Assembly: GCF_004801315.1 (NCBI RefSeq)
Contig: NZ_SSNW01000004.1
Span: 62,001-126,000, forward strand
Direction: 5' to 3'
DNA from: Deinococcus sp. Arct2-2
GTDB lineage: Bacteria; Deinococcota; Deinococci; Deinococcales; Deinococcaceae
Length of the DNA: 64,000 nt
A program made the translations under genes and the position numbers. How positions within the stretch are numbered: position 1 is the stretch's first letter; every line of letters begins with the position of its first letter. The notes under the pieces were generated by a model that did no database searches, was not told the origin of the DNA, and saw only the letters and a list, made by a program, of their open reading frames with translations. Of the stretch, positions 1 through 8,261 are shown one piece after another.

Positions 1-394
1 TCGCCACGATTTCGGCCTGCACCCAGTAGGCCCACACCAGCGGGCGGGGCCAGCGTTCGCGGATCAGTTCGGGCAGGTTTTTTCCGGTGGCGATGCCCAG
101 TTTGGCGCTGAGGTTCTGAATCAGCATCGCCATCAGGTTGGCTACCAAAATGACCCACAGCAGGCCGTAGCCAAACTGCGCTCCGCCCTGAATATTGGTG
201 GCAAAGTTACCCGGATCCATATAGGCGATAGAGGCGATGATGGCAGGCCCCATAAACGGCAGGATGCGGGCCACGCCGCGCCGATTGCCACGCTTGTTCA
301 AAATCTCGGTGGCGCGGGCAGTCATGCGGCTGTCTAAAGTGGAGGGCGGCGGGGGAGTGGCAGTGGAGCCAGAAGCAGGCGGGGGCACAGACAT
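1..394 (-). CDS. mntH: NRAMP-family Mn2+/divalent metal transporter MntH (N-terminal part)
   Basis: Only the first 131 codons are in the window; the gene continues past base 1. The translation has a Pro-rich N-terminus of about 30 residues, then the NRAMP signature in TM1 ([19 protein letters not shown], residues about 53-71). The Asp and Asn of DPGN are metal ligands in this family. TM2 ([18 protein letters not shown]) follows. NRAMP proteins import Mn2+, and sometimes Fe2+, with protons across the cytoplasmic membrane. Start ATG at 392-394; a GTG/TTG start further in is possible. It is transcribed away from serA, with two inverted repeats just upstream that suggest metal-dependent repression. 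Confidence 0.9.
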   Translation of the reverse strand, partial: MSVPPPASGSTATPPPPSTLDSRMTARATEILNKRGNRRGVARILPFMGPAIIASIAYMDPGNFATNIQGGAQFGYGLLWVILVANLMAMLIQNLSAKLGIATGKNLPELIRERWPRPLVWAYWVQAEIVA

Positions 395-403
395 GGGCCT
401 AAG

Positions 404-419
404 TTTAGGCGCGCCTAAA
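404..419 (-). promoter_or_regulatory. Perfect 16-bp palindrome, DtxR/MntR-like operator at mntH
   Basis: TTTAGGCGCGCCTAAA is a perfect palindrome ending 9 bases before the mntH ATG. On the minus strand a TATATT box lies at 421-426, so the palindrome covers the expected transcription start. That is a standard repressor position. TTAGG/CCTAA half-sites are typical of DtxR/MntR-family metal-dependent repressors, and Deinococcus mntH is known to be controlled by such a protein. The assignment to that family is inference. Confidence 0.6.
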
Positions 420-444
420 AAATATATCTATCCCCCATCACACC

Positions 445-459
445 CATGAAGACTTCATG
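445..459. promoter_or_regulatory. 15-bp inverted repeat upstream of mntH (-35 region)
   Basis: CATGAAG-A-CTTCATG is a perfect 7-bp inverted repeat with a one-base centre. It lies about 19 bp upstream of the TATATT box of mntH, over the -35 region. It may be a second operator or an activator site; no matching factor is recognised. Confidence 0.4.
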
Positions 460-539
460 AGAGGGCCGAGTGCAGAGAAACCTACCCTTGCCCTAGCCAT
501 CTGCCTGCACGCCTTCGCCCGGACGCTTACCCTGACACT

Positions 540-2165
540 ATGACTGCGCCCCTGCCCACTGCTCCTGCCGTACCTACCACGCCCCTGCGCGTGCTGATCT
601 GCGACGAGATGAACCCCGGAAACCTCGTGCATGACGGCTTCGAGCTAGATTACGAGGGTAATATGCCGCGTGAAGAAATCCTGCGCCGCTTGCCCGAATA
701 CGACGCGCTGATTACCCGCAGCCGTACCAAAGTCGACCGCGAACTGATCGACGCCGCTGGCCCGCGCCTGAAAGTGATCGGACGCGGCGGCGTGGGTGTA
801 GACAACATCGATCTGGATTACGCCAGCTTGCGCGGACTGCTGGTACTGAACGCGCCCGAAAGCAACAATGTGAGCGCCGCAGAACTGGCGATTATGCACT
901 TGATGGCTGCCGCACGTGGCCTGACCCGCAGCGACAGCAAGACCCGGCAAGGCGTGTGGGATCGCAAATTTTTGGGGCTGGAACTCAAAGACCGCACGCT
1001 GGGTATCGTGGGCTTGGGGCGCATCGGTTCCATCGTGGCCGACCGCGCACAGGGCCTGCGCCTGAATGTGGTGGCCTTCGATCCCTACGTACCAGACAGC
1101 AAATTTGAGCGCTTGGGTGTGAAACGGGCCGCTACGCTGGATGAATTGCTGCCCCAAGTGGACTTCTTGACTGTGCATACCCCCCTGACCGACGAGACGA
1201 CGGGCATGATCGGGGCACGCGAACTGGCCCTGATGCCCCCCGATTCCATCGTGGTGAATGCGGCACGCGGCGGCATTATCGAGGAGCAGGCGCTGGTAGA
1301 CGCGCTGCATTCCGGCCACTTGTTCGGCGCGGGCGTAGACGTGTTCGTAGACGAGCCGCCCACCGCTGACCATATTTTCCTCTCTGCCCCCAACTTGGGA
1401 ATTACCGCCCACCTTGGCGCAAATACCCGCGAAGCACAGGAGCGGGTGGGCGCGGAAATCGTGGCCCGCGTGCTGGCCGCGCTGCAAGGCGACGTGAGCA
1501 AGGGAGCCGTGAACGCCCCCGCGCTGGACGCCAAAACGCTGGAATTGCTGGGCGGGCATCTGGACTTGGGTGGCAAACTGGGCCGGATTCTGGCGCAACT
1601 GCTCCCTGGCGCACACGACATAGAGGTGACCTTTCAGGGCGAATTCCCCGCAGACCCGGCCCCGGTGGTGACGGCGGTGTTGGTGGGCTACCTGAGCGGC
1701 AGCACCGACGAATTGCCCAACATGATCAATGCCCGCGCCCTAGCCAAAGAACGCGGCTTGAACGTGGCGATCCGCGAGGTGGCCGATAGCCCCGACTACC
1801 AGACCGAAGTGATCGTGAAGGTTCTCAGCGGCGGTGGCGAGGAAAAAGAGCGCACCCGCACGGTGGGAGGCACCGTCTTTGGCCGCAGCCCCCGCCTGAC
1901 GCGCCTGCGGGACTACCGCGTGGAACTGGAACCGCAGGGCTTTATCCTGATCGCCAGCAACCAAGACAAGCCCGGCGCAGTCGCCAAACTCAGCAACCTG
2001 CTGGGCACATGGGGTGTAAACATTGCAGGCATGGCGCTGGGCCGCGCACAGAAGGGCGGCGAGGCGCTGTTTACCCTGACCCTCGATGACGGCCTGACCC
2101 AAGAGCAATTGCAGGCCATCCGCGATCTGGACGTGATCGATTCGGCGTACATCGTGCGGGTGTAA
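540..2165 (+). CDS. serA: D-3-phosphoglycerate dehydrogenase
   Basis: Oxidises 3-phosphoglycerate to 3-phosphohydroxypyruvate, the first step of serine synthesis. 541 residues, the length of the long SerA form. The split substrate-binding domain starts near residue 17. The NAD-binding motif GLGRIGS is near residue 158, the catalytic Arg is in NAARGGI near 240, and the His is in ITAHLG near 290. A regulatory ASB segment and a C-terminal ACT domain (about 470-541, FILIASNQDKPGAVAKLSNL) suggest feedback by serine. No Shine-Dalgarno: TACCCT (528-533) ends six bases before the ATG, as in a leaderless message. Confidence 0.96.
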   Translation: MTAPLPTAPAVPTTPLRVLICDEMNPGNLVHDGFELDYEGNMPREEILRRLPEYDALITRSRTKVDRELIDAAGPRLKVIGRGGVGVDNIDLDYASLRGLLVLNAPESNNVSAAELAIMHLMAAARGLTRSDSKTRQGVWDRKFLGLELKDRTLGIVGLGRIGSIVADRAQGLRLNVVAFDPYVPDSKFERLGVKRAATLDELLPQVDFLTVHTPLTDETTGMIGARELALMPPDSIVVNAARGGIIEEQALVDALHSGHLFGAGVDVFVDEPPTADHIFLSAPNLGITAHLGANTREAQERVGAEIVARVLAALQGDVSKGAVNAPALDAKTLELLGGHLDLGGKLGRILAQLLPGAHDIEVTFQGEFPADPAPVVTAVLVGYLSGSTDELPNMINARALAKERGLNVAIREVADSPDYQTEVIVKVLSGGGEEKERTRTVGGTVFGRSPRLTRLRDYRVELEPQGFILIASNQDKPGAVAKLSNLLGTWGVNIAGMALGRAQKGGEALFTLTLDDGLTQEQLQAIRDLDVIDSAYIVRV

Positions 2166-2265
2166 GCAGGTTGGTTTGAGTTTGTCGCAGATATTTTCAG
2201 GATGGGACTGAACCGAAATGTTCGGGCGTCGGCTGGCTTTACCGCTAGGAGCCCACCGCCGCACG

Positions 2266-2298
2266 CCCTTAGACCCTCGACTCTTAGACCCTTAGACT
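2266..2298 (-). repeat. R2 repeat, one-sided octamer array (TTAGACCC type)
   Basis: Tandem CTTAGACCC-type units (CCCTTAGACCC, then TCTTAGACCCTTAGAC) match the right arms of the R2 elements at 50377, 53516 and 59551. No facing left arm is visible between the serA stop and this array, so it looks like a solo arm. It ends 9 bases before the start of the next gene, and its last unit forms TAGACT (2293-2298), a possible -10 box. Confidence 0.7.
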
Positions 2299-2307
2299 GG
2301 CCCCACT

Positions 2308-3195
2308 TTGACCGTTCCCACTCCAGACATCACCCCTACTCTCGTTCGGCGGCTTATTGCGGGCCAGTTTCCGCAGTGGGCCAACCTGCCCGTCACGCCT
2401 GTGGCGTGGGGCGGCTGGGACAACCGAACCTTCCATTTGGGGTCAGAGCTGCTGGTGCGTTTGCCCAGTGCCGAGGGGTACGCGCCGCAGGTGTCTAAGG
2501 AGCACCGCTGGCTGCCCGTGTTGGCTTCGCTGTTGCCGCTGCCCATCCCCGAACCGATAGCATTGGGTGTGCCTGCCGAGGGCTACCCTTGGCCTTGGTC
2601 GGTGTACGGCTGGCTGGAAGAGGAGAGTGCGCTGCAACGGCCTCCCAGCGATTTGACCGCGTTTGCAATGGCCCTAGCTAAGTTTTTAGTCGCCCTGCAA
2701 AGCATAGACGCCTCTGCTGGCCCGCCGCCCGGTGTGCACAGCGCCTTTCGGGGCGGGCCACTGACCACCTACGACAGAGGAACCCGGCAGGCTATCGCCG
2801 ATTTGGGCAGCGACATAGATGCACAGGCCGCGCTAGAAGTCTGGGAAATGGCTCTGTCTGCCAGTTGGCATAGCCCACCTGTTTGGTTTCACGGCGACGT
2901 GGCTGCCGGAAATCTGTTGGTGCAGGGTGGACGCCTCAGCGCCGTCATCGACTTCGGCTGTGCGGGCGTAGGCGATCCCGCCTGTGACCTCAGCATCGCG
3001 TGGACGCTGTTTGAAGGCCAGAGCCGCCAAGCCTTCCGCGCTGGGCTGCCGCTGGATGGGGCAACTTGGGCAAGGGGCCGAGGCTGGGCACTCTGGAAGG
3101 CGTTGATTACGCTAGCCGAATACAGATTCAGTGACGAGGTGAAGGCGGCGGAAGTGCGGCGGGTGTTGGATGAAGTGCTGATGGAGAAGAATTGA
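2308..3195 (+). CDS. Aminoglycoside phosphotransferase-family (APH) kinase-fold protein
   Basis: 295 residues with the APH/choline-kinase fold. The N-lobe runs to about residue 90. The catalytic loop is WFHGDVAAGNLLV (HGD...N, near 194-206), and the Mg-binding motif is VIDFGCAGVGDPACDL (near 213). The family phosphorylates small molecules such as antibiotics, sugars or amino-sugars; the substrate here is unknown. The start is TTG at 2308, with no Shine-Dalgarno and a repeat array directly upstream. A second APH-fold gene lies at 56.2 kb, but the two are not close relatives. Drug resistance should not be assumed. Confidence 0.8.
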   Translation: MTVPTPDITPTLVRRLIAGQFPQWANLPVTPVAWGGWDNRTFHLGSELLVRLPSAEGYAPQVSKEHRWLPVLASLLPLPIPEPIALGVPAEGYPWPWSVYGWLEEESALQRPPSDLTAFAMALAKFLVALQSIDASAGPPPGVHSAFRGGPLTTYDRGTRQAIADLGSDIDAQAALEVWEMALSASWHSPPVWFHGDVAAGNLLVQGGRLSAVIDFGCAGVGDPACDLSIAWTLFEGQSRQAFRAGLPLDGATWARGRGWALWKALITLAEYRFSDEVKAAEVRRVLDEVLMEKN

Positions 3196-3262
3196 TGCCG
3201 ATGCGCTTTGGGTTCAGGGCCTAGAGGTTGGTAACCAAAAGCCGTTTGATAGGGAGCAGAAA

Positions 3263-3322
3263 AGACTCTCCCTCTCCACTTGTGGGAGAGGGCCTTGCGA
3301 AGCAAGGGGTGAGGGGGCCACC
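3263..3322 (+). repeat. R3 palindromic repeat (CCCTCTCC...GTGAGGGGGC)
   Basis: The stem CCCTCTCC/GGGAGAGGG is followed by a second hairpin (CCTTGC-GAA-GCAAGG) and then GGGGTGAGGGGGC. The reverse complement of 41418-41472 has the same order of parts, so this is a dispersed two-hairpin element. It may act as a transcription terminator between the convergent genes here. Confidence 0.6.
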
Positions 3323-3367
3323 TCAAGGCGGACTCGCCACATGCTCTGAACTGGTTTGAGTTTCGTC

Positions 3368-3823
3368 TCAGCCTGCCCGGTCTGCCCCTTTCGGTTCATC
3401 GGTTCGTTCTGGGGTGCTGCGCTCTGGCCCCTGCGGATACAGCCAGCGCAAGAAGACCAAAAATAAACCGATCACCGTTGCTGTGCTGGTCGTCAAAAAG
3501 GCGATGACCACGCTGCTTTCCAATTTAAAGGGCGAGCCTTTCAAGGTTCCCCAGCCTACTGCCAGCGTCAGCACCACGTCGGCCACCAACCACGTTCCCG
3601 CAATCAGAAACACAGCGCTCCCAATCCATAGCCGCCAACGGTACAGGGCACGAAATTGGTTGAATTCTTCGGTACGGCGGGCCAGATCCAATTGCCGCTG
3701 CTGCTGCGTGCGTTGTTCTTCGCGGTGTAGGCCACCTTGCAGGGTTTGCACGAGGGTTGAGGGCGGGGGAGAAATGGGCGTCTGCGTGCCAGATGTTTGG
3801 GTGCTGGGCGGCTCTGAGGTCAC
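3368..3823 (-). CDS. Small two-TM membrane protein downstream of a Panacea-domain gene
   Basis: 151 residues, no family recognised. A Pro/Thr/Ser-rich N-terminus (about 1-25) and a Gln/Arg-rich, probably coiled segment (HREEQRTQQQRQLDLARRTEEF) precede two hydrophobic helices: WIGSAVFLIAGTWLVADVVL (near 66-85) and VVIAFLTTSTATVIGLFLVFL (near 105-125). The C-terminus is charged. The GTG start overlaps the TGA of the upstream gene (GTGA), so the two are translationally coupled. Pairing with a PanA-type antitoxin makes a membrane-acting toxin conceivable; this is inference from position only. Confidence 0.6.
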   Translation of the reverse strand: MTSEPPSTQTSGTQTPISPPPSTLVQTLQGGLHREEQRTQQQRQLDLARRTEEFNQFRALYRWRLWIGSAVFLIAGTWLVADVVLTLAVGWGTLKGSPFKLESSVVIAFLTTSTATVIGLFLVFLRWLYPQGPERSTPERTDEPKGADRAG

Positions 3824-4335
3824 GCGCCGCGCAGGAGATCCACGTAGTACTCACGGGTAATCTCGTTGGGAATCAGGTCGTTGGAGAGGCCGTAGGTTCG
3901 CGCCCAAGGGCTGCCTTGCAGATGCGTGAGGTTCGACAGTTCCTCACCGCTCTTTTGCCCATACGTAGCCCAGATGCCCCGAATCAAATTCAGCGCGTCT
4001 GCGTCGTCTTCCAGTCGGGGTTCGGCTGCCGACACGGGCAACGTTTCACGAATAGGCTGCCGTCCCAGCGTGCGCCAATGCTCCCACAGCCGGGGGGCCA
4101 CCGGGCCGCGCTGCCACGCATGAAAAGTGTTGTAGGTCAGTGGGCGGCCCATCAGCGCCAATGCCCACCCATGCGCGATAAACACCAGTTTATTCACCTG
4201 CATCTGCGTCAGCGTGCGGCCCTCTGCCCGTGCCAGTTCCAAAAAGGCATTCGCCACCACCTCAGCGGCGTACCCGGTGCGGGCCGGGTCGCCGTAGGCA
4301 GGTGCGGAGGGAGATTCAGTCTGGATGGCGGTCAT
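3820..4335 (-). CDS. Panacea (PanA/SocA, DUF4065) domain protein, possible antitoxin
   Basis: 171 residues. The region VANAFLELARAEGRTLTQMQ..KLVFIAHGWALALMGRPL (about 25-70) and the following FHAWQRGPVAPRLWEHW match the DUF4065/SocA pattern, now called Panacea. Panacea proteins serve as antitoxins for many unrelated toxins, and some are proteolytic adaptors such as SocA. The ATG has a strong Shine-Dalgarno (AAGGAGGA). The 3' end overlaps the downstream two-TM gene by four bases. As an alternative it may be a phage-like housekeeping adaptor with no toxin. Confidence 0.75.
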   Translation of the reverse strand: MTAIQTESPSAPAYGDPARTGYAAEVVANAFLELARAEGRTLTQMQVNKLVFIAHGWALALMGRPLTYNTFHAWQRGPVAPRLWEHWRTLGRQPIRETLPVSAAEPRLEDDADALNLIRGIWATYGQKSGEELSNLTHLQGSPWARTYGLSNDLIPNEITREYYVDLLRGA

Positions 4336-4460
4336 GGGGAATCCTCCTTTTTGGGGGGCGAGATTGAGGGGCTAATGCTTGCGCCGTTCTGACCACAGCG
4401 TAACACGGGCAGAGTAAAAAGGTTTGAGAGCCGGATCTGATTCAGACCAAGCCCTCAATG

Positions 4461-4562
4461 AAACCCCCCAGTCTGCTTTGCGGCCAGCCCCCTTCGAGGG
4501 GAGCACAACAGCAATTGTCCTCCCCTCAAGGGGGGCGTTGCAAAGCAACGGGGGGGTTCACC
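4461..4562 (+). repeat. R1 repeat copy 1
   Basis: About 102 bp, beginning AAACCCCCCAGTCTGC and ending CAACGGGGGGGTTCACC. The ends form an AACCCCCC/GGGGGGTT inverted repeat. Inside are CCCCTCAAGGGG-type palindromes and the hairpin CGTTGC-AAA-GCAACG. A second copy follows in the same orientation 26 bp later. Confidence 0.85.
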
Positions 4563-4588
4563 TTCCAAGTCAAATTTGAGCCGCGTGT

Positions 4589-4691
4589 AAACCCCCCAGT
4601 CTGCTTCGCAGCCAGCCCCCCTCAAGGGGAGCGCAACAGCTTATGTCCTCCCCTCAAGGGGGGGCGTTGCGCCAGCAACGGGGGGGTTCAC
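4589..4691 (+). repeat. R1 repeat copy 2 (tandem with copy 1)
   Basis: Direct neighbour of copy 1 with the same ends and order of palindromes. The preceding GCGTGT is shared with the copy at 35449, so the mobile or duplicated unit may start slightly earlier. Together the two copies fill the 375-bp gap between the Panacea gene and the aminotransferase. Confidence 0.85.
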
Positions 4692-4711
4692 TTTCCAACT
4701 CAAATGAAAAT

Positions 4712-6100
4712 TTACCCGCCCAATCCCCGCAAAGCCGCCCGCATAATTTCCAACCCCGTTGCCGCCTCTTCGCGCGTCAGCGTCAGCGGCGGGCTGATGC
4801 GGATCACCGATTCACCGCAGTCCAAGTTCAGTAGGCCGCGCTCGAACATGGCCATGCTGGCCGCGTCACGCAGTTTGCCATCTGGGGAACCATCGGGCTT
4901 TACAAACTCCATGCCGATAAACAGCCCCTTGCCGCGCACGTCGCCCAAAAACGGGAACTCGGTCTGCATCTGTCGAAGCTCGCTCAGAATGTAGTCGCCC
5001 ACCTGCGCGGCGTTGGTCATCAGGTCGGAACCGCAGCCGGGGTGCTTGACCACGCCTTCCAGCAGGTCTAGCGTGGCGTGGGCGGCGGCGGCGGCCACCG
5101 GATTCCCGCCGAAGGTGCTGCCGTGCGATCCCACCGGCCACGTCATCACACTTTCTTTGGCAAGCATGGCGCTGATGGGCATGCCCGACGCGATCCCCTT
5201 GGCAATCGTGATGATGTCGGGCTGCACGCCGCCGTATTCCTCGAATTGCTGAAAGCTGAACATTTTTCCGGTGCGCCCCATGCCCGACTGCACTTCATCA
5301 AAAATAAGCAGAATGCCGTGCTGGTCACACAAGCCGCGCAGCTTCTTCAGGAAACCCATCGGCGGAATGATGTAGCCGCCTTCGCCCTGCATCGGCTCGA
5401 TGATGATCGCGGCCACTTCATCGGCAGGAATGACGGTGGTAAACAGCAGCTTGATGTGATCCAGCACGGCGTCGCCACACCATTGGGCGTCGCTGCCCAG
5501 CGGTGGGCGGAAGGGGTTGGGGTACGGCACGTGCGACACGCCCGGCAGCAGTGGCCCGAAGCCGCGCTTGTAATTGGTTTTGCTGCCGGTCAGCGTAATT
5601 GCGCCGTAGGTGCGCCCGTGAAAACTGCCCAGTGTAGAAATGATGTGCGTGCGCCCGGTGTGGTTGCGGGCCAGTTTAACGGCGGCTTCCACTGCTTCCG
5701 CCCCGCTGTTGCCAAAGAAGGCCCGCCACTTCTCGCCCGGCTTTTCTACGTGCGCGATCAGGCGTTCGGCCAAACTGGTTGTAATTTCCTGCGGGTAGTC
5801 GGTCAGGCACACGTGGGTAAACTTGGTGATTTGCTCCTGCACAGCCTTCACGACATGCGGGTGCGCGTGTCCGGTGGTGCTTACGGCAATTCCCGCGAAG
5901 AAATCCAGCATGGTGTTGCCGTCCACATCGGTCAGCCAGACGCCCTCGCCATGATCGGGGACGAAGGGGTAAGGGCGCATGTAGGACGTAGACAGGTGCT
6001 TGCTGTCCCGCTCCATGATGGCGGCGGTTTTGGGGCCGGGAAGCGGAGTTTTGAGGATGGGTTGGCGGGGTTGGGTTTTAGGTTGGGGGATGGTGGTCAT
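4712..6100 (-). CDS. Class III PLP-dependent aminotransferase (GABA/acetylornithine type)
   Basis: 462 residues, the usual size for class III transaminases. Visible are FFAGIAVSTTGHAHP, the cofactor-phosphate loop NSGAEAVEAA, FHGRTYG, IFDEVQSGMGRTG with the PLP-contacting Asp, and the Schiff-base Lys in TIAKGIASG. The ATG at 6098-6100 was chosen because AGGAG lies five bases before it; an ATG 18 bases upstream has no such site. It is last in a kamA operon, so a lysine- or beta-lysine-derived omega-amine is a plausible substrate. Acetylornithine or 4-aminobutyrate are the generic alternatives. Confidence 0.88.
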   Translation of the reverse strand: MTTIPQPKTQPRQPILKTPLPGPKTAAIMERDSKHLSTSYMRPYPFVPDHGEGVWLTDVDGNTMLDFFAGIAVSTTGHAHPHVVKAVQEQITKFTHVCLTDYPQEITTSLAERLIAHVEKPGEKWRAFFGNSGAEAVEAAVKLARNHTGRTHIISTLGSFHGRTYGAITLTGSKTNYKRGFGPLLPGVSHVPYPNPFRPPLGSDAQWCGDAVLDHIKLLFTTVIPADEVAAIIIEPMQGEGGYIIPPMGFLKKLRGLCDQHGILLIFDEVQSGMGRTGKMFSFQQFEEYGGVQPDIITIAKGIASGMPISAMLAKESVMTWPVGSHGSTFGGNPVAAAAAHATLDLLEGVVKHPGCGSDLMTNAAQVGDYILSELRQMQTEFPFLGDVRGKGLFIGMEFVKPDGSPDGKLRDAASMAMFERGLLNLDCGESVIRISPPLTLTREEAATGLEIMRAALRGLGG

Positions 6101-6124
6101 AAAAACTCCTGAGTGCATGCAGAT

Positions 6125-6643
6125 TTATTCTTCGTCTTCATATTCCTGCTCAACTACGGCGTTGATCTCTAGGGGCATCCCTTCTACCCAGCCTTCGGGC
6201 ATATTCATCACACCAAACTGAGTTCCAGCTAAGGCGTTCTTCACACCAGCAGGCAGAGATTCAGCGTGAGGTTCTCCGGCCACCCAATCGTAGCCGGGCC
6301 TTTCTAGGATGCCAATCGGCGTAGGGTCGTTTCTGGGGTCGAACCCCACAGCAGTTTTGCGGTAGAACCCACCCAAGAATCTCTGCTGTAGGCTTTGCAG
6401 AACATCAAATTGGTCTCGGCTGTGATCTGGCACCTGTTCCCGCGTCTGATATTGAGCGTAAAACCCTGCTCCCGAATACCAATAGATTGCCAAGGCCGCC
6501 GCTTCTGGGCAGGTAGGCTGCTCGATCATCCACTTGATCAACTGACCATTACCGTCATAGTTGGAATCACAGGCGAACCACAGCCAAGCATCATCAGGGG
6601 CATTGGGCAGGAATTCGATCATGAGGCGGGCGTAAGTCTCCAT
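6125..6643 (-). CDS. Hypothetical protein, possibly DUF4274
   Basis: 172 residues, no signal peptide or membrane segment. The N-terminal half (WLWFACDSNYDGNGQLIKWM and PTCPEAAALAIYWYSG) resembles the DUF4274 pattern, in which a two-day-like helix pair precedes an Ala-rich IYWY/IFWY motif. That match is from memory and is not secure. It starts 13 bases after kamA ends and finishes 24 bases before the aminotransferase, so it is in the same transcript. A role in lysine metabolism is not implied by its sequence. Confidence 0.55.
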   Translation of the reverse strand: METYARLMIEFLPNAPDDAWLWFACDSNYDGNGQLIKWMIEQPTCPEAAALAIYWYSGAGFYAQYQTREQVPDHSRDQFDVLQSLQQRFLGGFYRKTAVGFDPRNDPTPIGILERPGYDWVAGEPHAESLPAGVKNALAGTQFGVMNMPEGWVEGMPLEINAVVEQEYEDEE

Positions 6644-6656
6644 GCCCTATTCTCGC

Positions 6657-8081
6657 TCAGTCCCCACTCATCGGCACCTGAACCATCCCATCCGGCGCGG
6701 TGTCCGTGACACTTACCTCTACGCCGATCCCGTGCGCGGCCCATTTGTCTTCGCGGCTGTTCAGGCGGTGCTGCGTGGAGCCGGGGCGGTGGCGGCTTTC
6801 GGCAAACTCTTTGGGTTCAATGGAAATGCGCTCGCCTTCCATCAAGCCGTAAATTCCGCTTTGGCCGGGTTCCTTGCGCTGCCATTCCGGAGGCACGGCC
6901 ATATCTGGCCCGGTGTAGTCGTTCGGCTCGCTGTAGGCGGCAATGTAGCCTTCAAAGTTGCGGAGAATCAGCTTGTCGGGGCTGTGTGAGAGGACGTAGT
7001 TGGGGGCCACCGGAATCTTGCCGCCGCCACCGGGTGCGTCTACCACGTAGGTGGGAATGGAATAGCCGCTGGTGTGCCCGCGCAGGCTTTCCATAATTTC
7101 CAGCCCCTTGCTGACGGTAGTCCGCAGGTGACCCGCGCCGTGCACGAGGTCGCATTGATAGATGTAGTAAGGCCGCACGCGGATTTTGACCAGTTCGCGC
7201 AACAGCTTTTGCATGATGACCGCGTGATCGTTCACGCCGCGCAGTAGCACACTTTGGTTGCCCAGCGGCACGCCCGCACGCGTCAAGCGGTCGCAGGCAT
7301 CGGCCACTTCCGGCGTAATTTCGCGGGGATGGTTCACGTGAATGTTCATCCAGACCGGGTGGTTTTCGCTCAGCACGTCGCAGAGTTCCTGCGTCACGCG
7401 CATGGGCATAAACACGGGCACGCGGGTGCCGATGCGGATGATTTCGATGTGCTCGATCTTGCGGAGTTCGGCCAGCAGGCGGCCCAGCACTTTGGGCGCA
7501 AGCGTCAGCGGATCGCCGCCCGACAACAGCACGTCGCGGACTTGGGGCGTGTTGCGGAGGTAATTCAGTTGCGCTTCGTACTCGGCAGGATTAAACGTTT
7601 CGCTGGGGTCGCCCACGATTCGGCTGCGGGTGCAGTAGCGGCAATAGGAGGCGCACTGCGTCGTCACCAGCATCAGCACGCGGTCGGGGTAGCGGTGAAC
7701 AAGGCCGGGCACGGGCGAATGCTTGTCTTCCGCGAGGCTGTCTTCCATCATCGACATAAACGGCTCTAATTCGTGATGGGTCGGGATGACTTGCCGCCGC
7801 ACCGGGCAAGTCGGGTCTTCGGCGTCCATCAGACTGGCAAAATAGGGCGTGATATCCAGCCGGAAGATGCCTTCTGCGCTGGCTCCGATGCGCTCGGACT
7901 CGGTCAGGCGGATCACTTCTTCCAGCTCGGCTACCGTATTGATGCGGTTCTTTAGTTGCCATTTCCAGTCGTACCACTGCTCGTCGGGTACGTCGGCCCA
8001 TTTGGGGGCGCGGTGGTTGCGGGGCAGCATCATTTGGGAGCGGGTGGTGGCTTGGGGGTGCAGGGTATGGGCACTGGGCAT
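6657..8081 (-). CDS. kamA: Lysine 2,3-aminomutase (radical SAM, PLP)
   Basis: Interconverts L-lysine and L-beta-lysine. 474 residues. The radical-SAM cluster motif TTQCASYCRYCTRSR (CX3CX2C, near 140-150) binds [4Fe-4S]. It is followed by LLSGGDPLTL, RIGTRVPVFMP and the PLP-binding region YVVDAPGGGGKIPVAPNYV near residue 355-375. The C-terminal extension past the core is longer than in clostridial enzymes. The start ATG at 8079-8081 has GGAGG upstream; more upstream starts lack one. It leads an operon with a small DUF protein and a class III aminotransferase, and faces an Lrp-type regulator that is a likely controller. Confidence 0.94.
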   Translation of the reverse strand: MPSAHTLHPQATTRSQMMLPRNHRAPKWADVPDEQWYDWKWQLKNRINTVAELEEVIRLTESERIGASAEGIFRLDITPYFASLMDAEDPTCPVRRQVIPTHHELEPFMSMMEDSLAEDKHSPVPGLVHRYPDRVLMLVTTQCASYCRYCTRSRIVGDPSETFNPAEYEAQLNYLRNTPQVRDVLLSGGDPLTLAPKVLGRLLAELRKIEHIEIIRIGTRVPVFMPMRVTQELCDVLSENHPVWMNIHVNHPREITPEVADACDRLTRAGVPLGNQSVLLRGVNDHAVIMQKLLRELVKIRVRPYYIYQCDLVHGAGHLRTTVSKGLEIMESLRGHTSGYSIPTYVVDAPGGGGKIPVAPNYVLSHSPDKLILRNFEGYIAAYSEPNDYTGPDMAVPPEWQRKEPGQSGIYGLMEGERISIEPKEFAESRHRPGSTQHRLNSREDKWAAHGIGVEVSVTDTAPDGMVQVPMSGD

Positions 8082-8261
8082 GGACGCCTCCGGGGTGTCT
8101 GGGAGAAGGAAAACGTGATCTGATTGACCTTTATTCTGGCTGCCCAGCGTGCCCTTTGGAAGGAGCGCACACCGGGCAGAGCAGCGGGTCTGGCGCACAG
8201 AAAACTCTCAAACGCCATGCTGGACTTTTCATATGCCAATACAGGGTGCTAGGCTGCATGG

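Noticed and set aside
645..1616. Long minus-strand open frame opposite serA
   Set aside because: Shadow of a clearly conserved gene; no motif or ribosome site.
2308..3195. Aminoglycoside resistance gene
   Set aside because: Only the general APH fold is visible; no specific resistance-enzyme pattern, so drug resistance is not claimed.
4461..4691. CRISPR array from two tandem R1 copies
   Set aside because: Only two units of about 102 bp, with palindromes and a 26-bp gap; the same unit occurs alone elsewhere. No spacers and no cas genes.
4712..6100. argD (acetylornithine aminotransferase) as a firm name
   Set aside because: No arginine genes nearby and a kamA operon context; class III substrates cannot be told from motifs alone.
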